Notes under the pieces: generated by a model
Told to the model about the DNA's origin: nothing
The model's input: only the letters and a program-made list of their open reading frames with translations
The model's database searches: none
Program-made: the position numbers and the translations under genes
Assembly (NCBI RefSeq): GCF_028689785.1
Contig: NZ_JAQVCN010000005.1
Location: 62,001 to 126,000, forward strand
Direction: 5' to 3'
DNA length: 64,000 bases
Source of the DNA: Zoogloea sp.
GTDB lineage: Bacteria; Pseudomonadota; Gammaproteobacteria; Burkholderiales; Rhodocyclaceae
Shown here: positions 12,532 through 20,369 of the stretch, piece after piece
How positions within the stretch are numbered: the first letter of the stretch is position 1
Layout of the letters: every line of letters starts with the position of its first letter

Positions 12532-13308
12532 TCAGGCCGGGACAAAGAGGGTGTGGGGTCCGTCGGTGATGGCCCGCAGGGGGTGGCCGTAGGCGGCGGA
12601 CAGCGTGTCGGTGGTGAGCACTTCGGCCGCGCGGCCGAACACGTGGCCGCCCTGGCTGTCGAGCAGCAGCACGTGGCTGGCGTAGCGGGCAGTGAGGTTG
12701 ATGTCGTGGAGCACCATGGCGACCCCTGCACCACCCGCGGCGAGGCTGCGGAAGTGGTCGAGCACGCTGATCTCGTGATGCAGGTCGAGGTGCGACAGAG
12801 GTTCGTCGAGGAGGTACAGGCGGGGTTGTTGCACCAGTAGCGCGGCGATGGCCAGGCGCTGACGTTCGCCCCCCGACAGGGTGGGTACCTGTCGCTCGGC
12901 AAAGCCGTCCAGGCCCATCTGCGCCAGAGCGCGGAGGGCGATGGCTTCGTCATCCGGACTTTCCCAGTCCCAGCGGCCCAGATAGGGGTGCCGGCCTACG
13001 AGGGCGGTCTCGAGCACTGTGGCGCTGAAGAAATCGGGCTGGCTCTGGGCCAGCAGGCCGCGCAGGCAGGCTTCATGGCCTCGCGGCCAGGCGGCGTAGG
13101 GTTGACCGGACAGCAGTACCGCACCGCGGGTGGCATCGCGCAAGCCGGCCAGAGTGTGCAGCAGGGTGGTCTTGCCGGCGCCGTTGCGGCCGAGGATCAC
13201 CAGGGTGTCGCCGGCCTGCAGGCTGAAGTTCAGATCGCGGCACACATCCCGCCGCCCCACTTGCACGGCAAGGCCTTCGGCGGCCAGCACGGGGGGGCGG
13301 GCGTCCAT
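12532..13308 (-). CDS. btuD: BtuD-like corrinoid ABC transporter ATPase
   Basis: About 258 aa ATP-binding subunit of a FecCD/BtuCD-type importer. Walker A ILGRNGAGKTTLL, Q-loop, signature LSGGERQRLAIAALL, Walker B RLYLLDEPLSHLD and the switch His in MVLHDINLTARY are all present. ATG 13308 (MDARPPVLAAEG) follows the btuC stop by 2 nt; a GTG two codons earlier overlaps it. Corrinoid specificity is inferred from the riboswitch and from btuB/cobO neighbours. Confidence 0.93.
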   Translation of the reverse strand: MDARPPVLAAEGLAVQVGRRDVCRDLNFSLQAGDTLVILGRNGAGKTTLLHTLAGLRDATRGAVLLSGQPYAAWPRGHEACLRGLLAQSQPDFFSATVLETALVGRHPYLGRWDWESPDDEAIALRALAQMGLDGFAERQVPTLSGGERQRLAIAALLVQQPRLYLLDEPLSHLDLHHEISVLDHFRSLAAGGAGVAMVLHDINLTARYASHVLLLDSQGGHVFGRAAEVLTTDTLSAAYGHPLRAITDGPHTLFVPA

Positions 13309-13310
13309 TT

Positions 13311-14345
13311 TCACCGGGGGTGGCGGGCCAGCAGGAAGAGGAACACCGGCACGCCGATGAGGGCAGTGAGCACACCCACCGGCAGCTGGATGGGGGCCAC
13401 TACGGTGCGGGCGGCGGTGTCGGCGGCACACAGAAGCACTCCACCGGCCAGGGTGGCGGCGGGCAGCAGCAGGCGCTGGTCGTTGCCGATGGCCAGGCGC
13501 ACGAGGTGGGGCACGATCAGGCCGATGAAGCCCACCGAGCCGACTGTGGTGACGGCGACTGCGGTGAGCAGCGAGCCCAGGCCATAGACCAGGCCCCGTA
13601 GGCGTCCTACACGTACGCCCAAGGCCCGTGCGGTGACCTCACCGCGGGCCAGCAGGTTGAGCTCCCGGGCAAAGGGCAGGGCGGCGGTGAGACCGATGGC
13701 CAGCAGGCCGAGAGCCGGCCATGGCCGGGTGGCGCCGCTGGCGTCGCCCATCAGCCAGAACAGCATGCCCTTGACCCGGCCCTCGGGGGCAAGGCTGAGC
13801 ATCAGGGCTACGGCGGCACCACAGCCGGCGGCGACGATGACGCCGGTGAGAAGGAGACGGGTCTGGGTCCAGGAACCGTCGCCGTGGGCCAGGCCGAAGA
13901 CCAGCAGGGTGGCGCCGAGGGCGCCGATGAAGGCGCCGGCGTCGATCCAGCCGGCAGTGGCGCCGGCCAGGATCGCGCCCAGGGCGCCCACCGCAGCACC
14001 GCCGGAGATGCCCAGCACGTAAGGGTCGGCCAAAGGGTTGCGCAGCAACACCTGCATCAGCGCTCCGGCCAGAGCCAGCAGGCCGCCGCAGGCAAAGGCT
14101 GCCACGGCTCGGGGCAGACGCAGGCTGCGGATGATGTCTGACTCCATGCTGCCTCCGGCTCCGGAGAGGGCCGTCAGCAGATCGTCGAAGGAGACCGGCA
14201 GGGCGCCGGCAGAGAGGGACCAGGTGAAGGTGGCGAGTGCCGCCAGCACCAGGCCGGCCAGCACGGCAGCAGCGCGGCGGCGCACCGACGGCAGGCCGGT
14301 GTTGCGCATTGCAGCCTGCCCGTGGGCCATGGTCCCTCTGCTCAT
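13311..14345 (-). CDS. btuC: BtuC-like corrinoid ABC transporter permease
   Basis: A 344-aa inner-membrane permease of the FecCD/BtuC family with about ten hydrophobic helices. RLPRAVAAFACGGLLALAGA, NPLADPYVLGISGGAAVGA and the C-terminal TVGSVGFIGLIVPHLVRL are hallmark blocks. ATG 14345 lies 3 nt after the btuB stop; a second ATG (MAHGQ) five codons on is also possible. No btuF-type periplasmic binding protein is encoded in this cluster. Confidence 0.94.
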   Translation of the reverse strand: MSRGTMAHGQAAMRNTGLPSVRRRAAAVLAGLVLAALATFTWSLSAGALPVSFDDLLTALSGAGGSMESDIIRSLRLPRAVAAFACGGLLALAGALMQVLLRNPLADPYVLGISGGAAVGALGAILAGATAGWIDAGAFIGALGATLLVFGLAHGDGSWTQTRLLLTGVIVAAGCGAAVALMLSLAPEGRVKGMLFWLMGDASGATRPWPALGLLAIGLTAALPFARELNLLARGEVTARALGVRVGRLRGLVYGLGSLLTAVAVTTVGSVGFIGLIVPHLVRLAIGNDQRLLLPAATLAGGVLLCAADTAARTVVAPIQLPVGVLTALIGVPVFLFLLARHPR

Positions 14346-14348
14346 GTC

Positions 14349-16154
14349 TTACTTCGGAGCGTAGCGTACGCCGAAGAACACGTTGGCGCCGGGGGTGTTG
14401 TAGCCGTAGGCGGTCTCGTACTGCTTGTCGAGCAGGTTGTTCGCCCGCCCTTCGACTGCCCACTCGTGGGTCAGGGCGTACTTGGCGTAGGCATTGAGCA
14501 CACCGTAGCCGCCCATGGGCCGGATCTCGCCCGCCCGGTCGTAGCGGTCGCCGGAGCCGCGCCATTCCATGCCCACCGTCAGAGCCTGGATGCGGCGGCT
14601 GATGGCCAGGTTGGCGAACTTGTTGGCGCGGCGTTGCAGGCGCTTGTCGGTGTCGGTGTCCTTCGGATCAAGGAAGTCCACGCTGGCGCTCAGATCAAAG
14701 CCGGCCAGTTGCCCACCGTAACCCAGGGTGATGCCCTCAAGCTTGGCGTTGGCCACGTTGCGGGGGATGAAGTTCTGGTCGTTGGCAATCAGGTTGCTGA
14801 TGCGGTTGCGGTAGTAGGTGGCGCTCAGGTTGTGGCTGCCCTTTTCCCACAGCAGGCCGATTTCCTTGTTGTAAGCATTCTCGGGCTTCAGCTCGGGGTT
14901 GCCGAAGCCCGGGTAGTACAGCTCGTTGAAGGTCGGCGCCCGGAAGGCCGAGCCGATGCTGCCCTGGACGCGCAGGGTTGGCAGGATCTGGTAGCCGTAG
15001 CCGGCGTAGCCGGTGGTCTTGCCGCCGTACTGGGAGTTGTCGTCATGGCGGGCGTTGAGCTGCAGGCGGTGGGCGTCGATGCTCGCCGTCCAGCCGAGCA
15101 GGAAGGAATTGACCGAGCGGCTGACATCGAAGGTGCCTTCGTTGGTGGCCTTTTGGTGCAGGTTTTCGTAGGCGGCCAGCAGGCTGCCCACCGGCAGGCG
15201 CACGTCGTGCTGCCACATGAACTGGTTCTGGGTGGTCTTGATGGTGGCGCCGTTGGGAGCGTAGGAGGCGAAGTTCTCGTAATCGTCGATGGACTGGCCG
15301 AAGCGTACGGTGCTGGTCCAGATGTCGGTCAGGCGGTTGCGGCTGTAGAGGTTCCAGGCGCTTTGGGCGGCGTTGTTGTAGTTGTTGTAGGTCCGGCCCG
15401 AGTCGTACATGGAGCGGCTTTCGGCATACAGCACCGAGCCGCCCAGTTCGTGGCCGGCGGCGGGACGCCAGGCGAAGTTGCCCGAGAAGTTGCCGTTGCG
15501 GTACAGGTCATTGTCGGGGTTGTAGGTGGTCAGCTTGCGGTTCTGGGCGCTGAAGCTGTCGGTCTGGGAATAGCCGCCCCGGACCGAGTAGGACAGCTGT
15601 TCGGTGCCGCCGGCCACCCCGGCCGAGACTTCGCGGGTGCCGTAGCTGCCGGCGCCCACAAAGGCATTGACCTTCGGTTCGCCGCTGCCCTTCTTGGTGA
15701 TCACCTGGATCACACCGCCGATGGCGTCGGCACCATAGAGCGCAGACGCAGGGCCACGGACGATTTCGATGCGTTCGATCTGGGACAGCGGAATGTCCTG
15801 CCAGGCGGCCGTGCCGAGGGTGGCGGAGCCCAGGCGCATGCCGTCCACCAGGAACAGGGTGTGCTTGGAATTGGTGCCGCGGATGGAAATGTCGGTGGCC
15901 TTGCCCGGGCCGCCATTGGAACTCATCTGGATGCCGGGCTGGCGGGCCAGCAGTTCGGGCAGCGAGAAGCTCGGGCCGGCGCGCTCGATGACCTCCCGGT
16001 CGATCACGGTAATGTCGGCAATGGCTTCGTCGGCGCGCTGGGCCTGGCGGGTGGCGGTGACGGTGACGGTGGGCTGCTCGTTGTCGGCGGCGAGTGCGGC
16101 AACAGGAAAGGCGGAGGCGACCGCGATGGCGGTTGCGGAAAGGCGGATGATCAT
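14349..16154 (-). CDS. btuB: BtuB, TonB-dependent vitamin B12 outer-membrane receptor
   Basis: About 601 aa. A signal peptide (MIIRLSATAIAVASAFPVAALA) is followed by a TonB-box-like TVTVTATR, a plug domain (SLPELLARQPGIQMSSNGG, then IERIEIVRGPASALYGADAIGGV) and a beta-barrel ending in FFGVRYAPK with a terminal aromatic-rich strand. ATG 16154 is chosen because the signal peptide starts there and GGGAGAAA precedes it. A cobalamin riboswitch about 140 nt upstream makes corrinoid the substrate. It is the first gene of the btuB-C-D-cobO operon. Confidence 0.95.
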   Translation of the reverse strand: MIIRLSATAIAVASAFPVAALAADNEQPTVTVTATRQAQRADEAIADITVIDREVIERAGPSFSLPELLARQPGIQMSSNGGPGKATDISIRGTNSKHTLFLVDGMRLGSATLGTAAWQDIPLSQIERIEIVRGPASALYGADAIGGVIQVITKKGSGEPKVNAFVGAGSYGTREVSAGVAGGTEQLSYSVRGGYSQTDSFSAQNRKLTTYNPDNDLYRNGNFSGNFAWRPAAGHELGGSVLYAESRSMYDSGRTYNNYNNAAQSAWNLYSRNRLTDIWTSTVRFGQSIDDYENFASYAPNGATIKTTQNQFMWQHDVRLPVGSLLAAYENLHQKATNEGTFDVSRSVNSFLLGWTASIDAHRLQLNARHDDNSQYGGKTTGYAGYGYQILPTLRVQGSIGSAFRAPTFNELYYPGFGNPELKPENAYNKEIGLLWEKGSHNLSATYYRNRISNLIANDQNFIPRNVANAKLEGITLGYGGQLAGFDLSASVDFLDPKDTDTDKRLQRRANKFANLAISRRIQALTVGMEWRGSGDRYDRAGEIRPMGGYGVLNAYAKYALTHEWAVEGRANNLLDKQYETAYGYNTPGANVFFGVRYAPK

Positions 16155-16294
16155 CTGATGGTTTCTCCCTTGCCCGGCCGCGTCCCCGCCGCCGGGTGGA
16201 TTGCGCTTGGCTGTGCCGAGGGAGGGGGACAGAGAAGGGCCGGAAGATCCATGACCGCGCTCGTCGCCACCACCCCGTGGCACTGCCGCTTCAT

Positions 16295-16488
16295 GTGATC
16301 AAGGCCGGTATCCGGGCTCACAAGCTGAGCCGGCGGGCAGAAAGATGCCGAACCGGACGCGGTGTATCGCCTTCCCAGGCCCTTGGCCCAGTGGCGGTGT
16401 GATACACCTTGCGCTTGCTTACCGTTGCGGGGGCAGCACAGGCATGGCGGCTTCGGCGAGAAGCGCGCGCACCTGTTTCCCGTTTAAC
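16295..16488 (-). promoter_or_regulatory. Cobalamin (AdoCbl) riboswitch upstream of btuB
   Basis: Read on the minus strand, the leader carries, in order, GGGAAACAGGTG, the core GCTGCCCCCGCAACGGTAA, GCCACTGG, GGGAAGGCG, and the closing B12-box-like GAGCCCGGATACCGGCC (16301-16319). These are the conserved elements of AdoCbl riboswitches. It should repress btuBCD-cobO when cobalamin is plentiful. The TATTAT at 16565-16570 (minus) could be the promoter -10. Confidence 0.93.
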
Positions 16489-16631
16489 TCCTGGTCTGGA
16501 AGACCTGTGGAGCACCTGGAACACGTTTGCCCGGTAAAGCCCATGCTGCACCGGACAGCCTGCGATAATACCACCGAAATCAGATACTTCCCGAATTTGG
16601 TTGACGTGCACGGAATGTTTGGAAACCCACT

Positions 16632-17183
16632 ATGCCCTGTGAATTGATCCTCGGTGGTGCCCGTTCGGGCAAGAGCCGCCATGCCGAACAACGCGCCGCT
16701 GCCAGTGGCCTTCCGGTGCGTGTGATCGTCACCGCGGAAGCGCTGGATGAAGAGATGAGCGCCCGTATCGCCCGCCACCAGGCCGACCGGCCGGTTGGCT
16801 GGGGGGTGGTCGAAGCGCCCCGCGGCCTGGCCGTGGCGCTGGCGGCCGAAGCCGCCGAGGGGCGCTGCGTGGTGGTCGACTGCCTGACCCTGTGGCTTGC
16901 CAACCTGCTCGACGGTGCCGAGGCTCTACCGCCCGGCGGCGGGGGGGAGCTGCTGCCGGCCCTGGCTCGGGAGCGGGCAGCCCTGCTGGCCTTGATTCCC
17001 CAACTGCCGGGCGAGGTCATATTCGTGGCCAACGAGGTGGGTTTCGGCCTGGTGCCGGAGACTGCCCTCGGGCGCCTATTCCGGGACGAGGCGGGCCGCC
17101 TCAACCAGGCTGTGGCGGCCCTGTGTGAGCGGGTCACCCTGGTGGCAGCGGGTCTGCCGCTGGTTCTGAAGGCGGGCCGGTGA
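16632..17183 (+). CDS. cobU: CobU, adenosylcobinamide kinase / guanylyltransferase
   Basis: A 183-aa bifunctional enzyme that phosphorylates adenosylcobinamide and then attaches GMP. P-loop LILGGARSGKSRHAE, ARIARHQADRPVGW, VVVDCLTLWLANLL and VANEVGFGLVPETALGR with FRDEAGRLNQ match CobU/CobP throughout. It is divergent from btuB; the 477-nt interval between them holds the btuB riboswitch. It starts the plus-strand B12 assembly genes. Confidence 0.96.
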   Translation: MPCELILGGARSGKSRHAEQRAAASGLPVRVIVTAEALDEEMSARIARHQADRPVGWGVVEAPRGLAVALAAEAAEGRCVVVDCLTLWLANLLDGAEALPPGGGGELLPALARERAALLALIPQLPGEVIFVANEVGFGLVPETALGRLFRDEAGRLNQAVAALCERVTLVAAGLPLVLKAGR

Positions 17184-17344
17184 GAGCCTGTTTTTAATGC
17201 TAAGTAGCTAATTTTATTGGCATTGTTGGCATTTTTCGGGAATTGCCGCACATCTCGAAAGTGTGTTGGATCACAGCGGATTTGCCCCTCGAAGTGCAAC
17301 ATCGGCTCCTATTACAAAATGTAACAGAGGGAGGAGTCGTCACC

Positions 17345-17650
17345 ATGGATACCCAGCATCTTGCCAGCGGTATTGGTCAGCCTTGCCGCCTGGCCCTGCC
17401 TTCCCCGCCCGGGGGGGCCACCTGGTACGTGGATGCGTCTGCGGCCCCGCTACAGGTGACGCTTGAGCAGACACTCGGTGAACCGGATGCCCGGCGGCCC
17501 CGCAGCCAGGTTTTTCTGCTCGTTGGTGCCGCACCCGGTGATTACGAGTTGCGTTTCGTGCTCAAGCGCGCCTGGGAAAGCCAGGTCCGCAACAGCCGGC
17601 GCGTGCTTTTCCAGGTGCGCGGCAGCGGTCGCCGCGGCCTCAGTAGCTGA
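17345..17650 (+). CDS. Chagasin-like (I42) protease inhibitor domain protein
   Basis: A small (101-aa) protein resembling the chagasin/I42 cysteine-protease-inhibitor fold. PPGGATWYVD aligns with the NPTTGYxW loop and GAAPGDYELRFVLKRAWES with the PGxxxLxFxxxRPWE loop, with Ala replacing Pro in RPW. There is no signal peptide, so it is probably cytoplasmic. ATG 17345 has GGGAGGAG 7-14 nt upstream. It sits between cobU and cobT but has its own AT-rich upstream region (17184-17344), so it may be unrelated to B12. The family call is by motif only. Confidence 0.6.
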   Translation: MDTQHLASGIGQPCRLALPSPPGGATWYVDASAAPLQVTLEQTLGEPDARRPRSQVFLLVGAAPGDYELRFVLKRAWESQVRNSRRVLFQVRGSGRRGLSS

Positions 17651-17660
17651 GCGTCAGGGC

Positions 17661-17687
17661 CGTACCGGAGGCGGTCATGCCGGTACG
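17661..17687. terminator. Hairpin between the I42-like gene and cobT
   Basis: CGTACCGG-N11-CCGGTACG has perfect 8-bp arms just after the I42-like stop. No U-run follows. It may insulate cobT from upstream transcription. Confidence 0.35.
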
Positions 17688-17756
17688 TGGGACGGTGTGG
17701 TGCTTGAAATAAACGTCGTGCCGTCCTAGCATCCGCGGCCTTGACCCCGCCTGCAG

Positions 17757-18800
17757 ATGCGCTCCATGACCTTCGCCATTGTCCGTCCCGACCGCGGTCT
17801 CGCGGCCGAACTCCAGCAGCGCATCGACACCAAGACCAAGCCCCTCGGCGCCCTCGGGCGGCTCGAGACGCTGGCTCTCCAGATCGGCTTGATCCAGCAA
17901 AGCCTCGCCCCCCGGCTCAGCAAGCCGCACATGCTGGTCTTTGCCGGTGATCACGGCGCCGCGCGGGCCGGTGTGTCCGCCTATCCCCAGGACGTGACCT
18001 GGCAGATGGTCGAGAACTTTCTGGCCGGTGGTGCCGCCATCAACGTGTTTGCCCGTCAGGTCGGCATGGATCTATCGGTGGTGGATGCCGGAGTCGCCCG
18101 GGATTTTGGGGGCCGTCCAGGCATGATCGACGCGAAGGTGGCGCCGGGCACCGCCAATTACCTGGAAATGCCGGCCATGGATGGCGCCCAGCGCGACATC
18201 GCCATCGCCCGCGGTCGGGCCTTGGCCCGGGAGCTGGCGGGGCAGGGCTGCAATGTGATCGGTTTTGGCGAGATGGGCATCGGCAACACGGCTTCAGCTT
18301 CCCTGCTGACCCACTGCCTGACCTGCGCCGGCCTCGACACCGTGATCGGCCGTGGTACCGGGCTGGACGATGCCGGCCTGGCCCGCAAACGCCAGCTGCT
18401 GGCCCGCGCCGTGGCCCGCGGTGGGCGGACAGGTGACCCTCTGGAGGCTCTGGCCCAGTACGGCGGCTTCGAGATCGCGATGATGGCCGGCGCCATGCTT
18501 GGTGCGGCGGAGGCGGGGATGCTGCTGCTGATCGATGGTTTCATCGTCACCAGCGCCTTGCTGGTGGCCCATGCCCTGTGTCCGGCGATCCTCGATTACA
18601 GTGTGTTTGCCCACCGTTCCCAGGAGCCCGGCCACACCGTGCAGCTGACCCATTTCAACATCGAGCCCCTGGTCCAGCTCGATCTGCGCCTCGGCGAAGG
18701 CACGGGCGCCGCCCTGGTGTACCCCCTGGTGCAGGCGGCGGTTAACTTTCTCAACGAGATGGCCAGCTTCGAGTCTGCCGGCGTCAGCGGCCAGCAGTGA
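17757..18800 (+). CDS. cobT: CobT, nicotinate-nucleotide:DMB phosphoribosyltransferase
   Basis: A 347-aa enzyme making alpha-ribazole phosphate from nicotinate mononucleotide and 5,6-dimethylbenzimidazole. [61 protein letters not shown] and the C-terminal [12 protein letters not shown] are CobT signatures. The start could be ATG 17757 or ATG 17766. cobS and cobC follow. The DMB substrate would come from BluB (58010-58684). Confidence 0.96.
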   Translation: MRSMTFAIVRPDRGLAAELQQRIDTKTKPLGALGRLETLALQIGLIQQSLAPRLSKPHMLVFAGDHGAARAGVSAYPQDVTWQMVENFLAGGAAINVFARQVGMDLSVVDAGVARDFGGRPGMIDAKVAPGTANYLEMPAMDGAQRDIAIARGRALARELAGQGCNVIGFGEMGIGNTASASLLTHCLTCAGLDTVIGRGTGLDDAGLARKRQLLARAVARGGRTGDPLEALAQYGGFEIAMMAGAMLGAAEAGMLLLIDGFIVTSALLVAHALCPAILDYSVFAHRSQEPGHTVQLTHFNIEPLVQLDLRLGEGTGAALVYPLVQAAVNFLNEMASFESAGVSGQQ

Positions 18801-18836
18801 GCCCGATGATCCCGGGGCGGCTTCGCATTGACTGAC

Positions 18837-19610
18837 ATGCTCCGCGCCCAGCTCGAACTGTTCTTCATCGCCCTCGGCTTCTTCACCCGGCTGCCGGTGC
18901 CCGGCTGGGTCGAGTTTTCTCCGGAGAAGCTCGGCCAGGCGGCGCGCTTTCTGCCCTGGATCGGCTGGATCGTCGGCCTGATCGGAGCGGGCGTATATGG
19001 CCTGGCGGTTCAGGTACTGCCGGTGGACGTGGCCGTTGTCCTGGCCATGGCGGCAAGCATCCGCGCCACCGGTGCTTTCCATGAGGACGGCTGGGCTGAC
19101 ACCTGCGATGGCCTCGGCGGCGGCTGGAGCCGGGAGCAGATCCTGAAGATCATGAAGGACTCGCGGATCGGTAGCTACGGCGCCATCGGCCTTGTCCTGA
19201 TGCTCCTCGCCAAATACCTGGCGCTGGCTGATCTGGCTGCCGAACAGGATTACCCCCTGATCGTGGCTCTGCTCGTCGCCCACCCCCTGTCGCGTCTCGC
19301 TGCAGTGAGCCTGATGGTGGTGCTGGACTACGCCCGCGCCGATGACAGCGCCAAGTCGGCGCCGGTGGCCCGTCGCCCCACGCTGGCCGAACTGGGCGTC
19401 GCCACCCTCGGCGGGGTGTTGCCCCTGCTGCTGCTCAATGCCGCGGAGGCCTTGAGCGTGTTGGGGCTGACCGCCCTGGCCAGCGTACTGGCCATACGCA
19501 CCTTTGCCCGCCGGCTGGGCGGCTACACCGGCGACTGTCTCGGCGCCACCCAGCAGGTCGCCGAGCTCTTCATCTACCTGGCCTTGCTTGCCACATGGAG
19601 CTTTACCTGA
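18837..19610 (+). CDS. cobS: CobS, adenosylcobinamide-GDP ribazoletransferase
   Basis: About 257-aa integral membrane cobalamin synthase joining AdoCbi-GDP and alpha-ribazole(-5'-P). [35 protein letters not shown] and [14 protein letters not shown] (metal/substrate-binding Asp-rich blocks), then [16 protein letters not shown], are diagnostic. Several hydrophobic helices fill the rest. A TTG at 18828 is an alternative start; ATG 18837 ([10 protein letters not shown]) fits the family. It overlaps cobC by 16 nt. Confidence 0.95.
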   Translation: MLRAQLELFFIALGFFTRLPVPGWVEFSPEKLGQAARFLPWIGWIVGLIGAGVYGLAVQVLPVDVAVVLAMAASIRATGAFHEDGWADTCDGLGGGWSREQILKIMKDSRIGSYGAIGLVLMLLAKYLALADLAAEQDYPLIVALLVAHPLSRLAAVSLMVVLDYARADDSAKSAPVARRPTLAELGVATLGGVLPLLLLNAAEALSVLGLTALASVLAIRTFARRLGGYTGDCLGATQQVAELFIYLALLATWSFT

Positions 19611-20146
19611 TCCGTCATCCCCGGCCTGATGTGGCGCCGGGGACGTGTTATGGGCAGACCGATCTTGGGCTGGCCGAATCGCCGCTGGTGGTGGCAGAGC
19701 GCCTGCGCCCGCTGCTGCCCGCCGACTACGCCCTGTACACCAGCCCCCTGCGCCGCGCCCGCCTGCTGGCCGAAGCCCTGGGCAGCCCGCGGGTGGATCC
19801 GCGCCTGCAGGAAATCCACTTCGGCGAGTGGGAGGGGCGCAGTTTCGAGGACATCGGCAAGGCAGCCCTGGATGCCTGGTCGGCGGCGCCCCTCGACTTC
19901 GCCCCGCCCGGCGGTGAATCACCGCGCCAGATGGCGGCTCGCGTCCTCGAATTCCTGGCCAGTTTGCGCCACGCCAACCCGGATGCTGCCGTGGTGGTCG
20001 CCCATGGCGGCCCCCTGCGTGCCCTGGCCGGGCAACTCCTCGGCCTGCCGGCGGAGCATTGGCTGGGTCTGGATTTCGCCTGTGGCGAAGCCACCCGCCT
20101 GGATCTGCATGCTTGGGGCACGGTGCTGCGCTGGTTCAACCGCTGA
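19595..20146 (+). CDS. cobC: CobC-type alpha-ribazole phosphatase
   Basis: A 183-aa histidine phosphatase. The catalytic RHP ([11 protein letters not shown]) carries Pro where Gly is common, followed by [37 protein letters not shown] and [12 protein letters not shown]. The 16-nt overlap with cobS and the nucleotide-loop neighbours support alpha-ribazole-5'-phosphate dephosphorylation rather than a generic phosphoglycerate-mutase-like role. Confidence 0.92.
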   Translation: MELYLIRHPRPDVAPGTCYGQTDLGLAESPLVVAERLRPLLPADYALYTSPLRRARLLAEALGSPRVDPRLQEIHFGEWEGRSFEDIGKAALDAWSAAPLDFAPPGGESPRQMAARVLEFLASLRHANPDAAVVVAHGGPLRALAGQLLGLPAEHWLGLDFACGEATRLDLHAWGTVLRWFNR

Positions 20147-20162
20147 GTAGCGAATGGCTACT
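20146..20162 (+). terminator. Weak hairpin after cobC
   Basis: AGTAGC-GAATG-GCTACT begins at the last base of the cobC stop codon. It has a six-bp stem and no U-run. It may be a minor terminator. Confidence 0.25.
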
Positions 20163-20236
20163 GGCCAGCGGGGCCAAGGCGGCAGAAAACATCAAATACA
20201 CATAAATTTGTAGCGTAAAGTTACATTTGTGGCATT

Positions 20237-20369
20237 TATATTGTTTGCATGGTTTTGCGATCGATTCCGATCGGATACTTGAGTCTGTGGGGCGACACCC
20301 TGTAGTGCGTACGTGGATACGTACATTGACTGCGCGCGTTGGCGCGCCAGACTCAAAGGCATTCACACC
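20237..20369 (+). promoter_or_regulatory. Structured 5' leader of the multicopper oxidase gene
   Basis: An AT-rich tract with a possible -10 (TATATT, 20237-20242) is followed by a leader rich in perfect stems. These are CGATCG-ATTC-CGATCG (20258-20273), GTACGT-GGAT-ACGTAC (20309-20324) and GCGCGC-GTTG-GCGCGC (20332-20347). An 8-bp helix TTGAGTCT/AGACTCAA (20279-20286 with 20349-20356) encloses the last two. Its 3' strand abuts the AAAGG ribosome-binding site (20355-20359), so folding could hide it. I recognise no known riboswitch class. Confidence 0.5.

Noticed and set aside
14322-16298. A 658-codon plus-strand frame over btuB
   Set aside because: Gly/Val/Ala-rich translation with no motif, fully antisense to a convincing BtuB.
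17171-17202. Terminator after cobU with a T-run
   Set aside because: Only a 4-bp AGGC/GCCT stem precedes the T5; too weak to call.
20215-20226. GTTACAT motif seen upstream of the I42-like gene, the oxidase and the HAD gene
   Set aside because: Short, AT-rich and in variable orientation; likely chance in promoter-like DNA.
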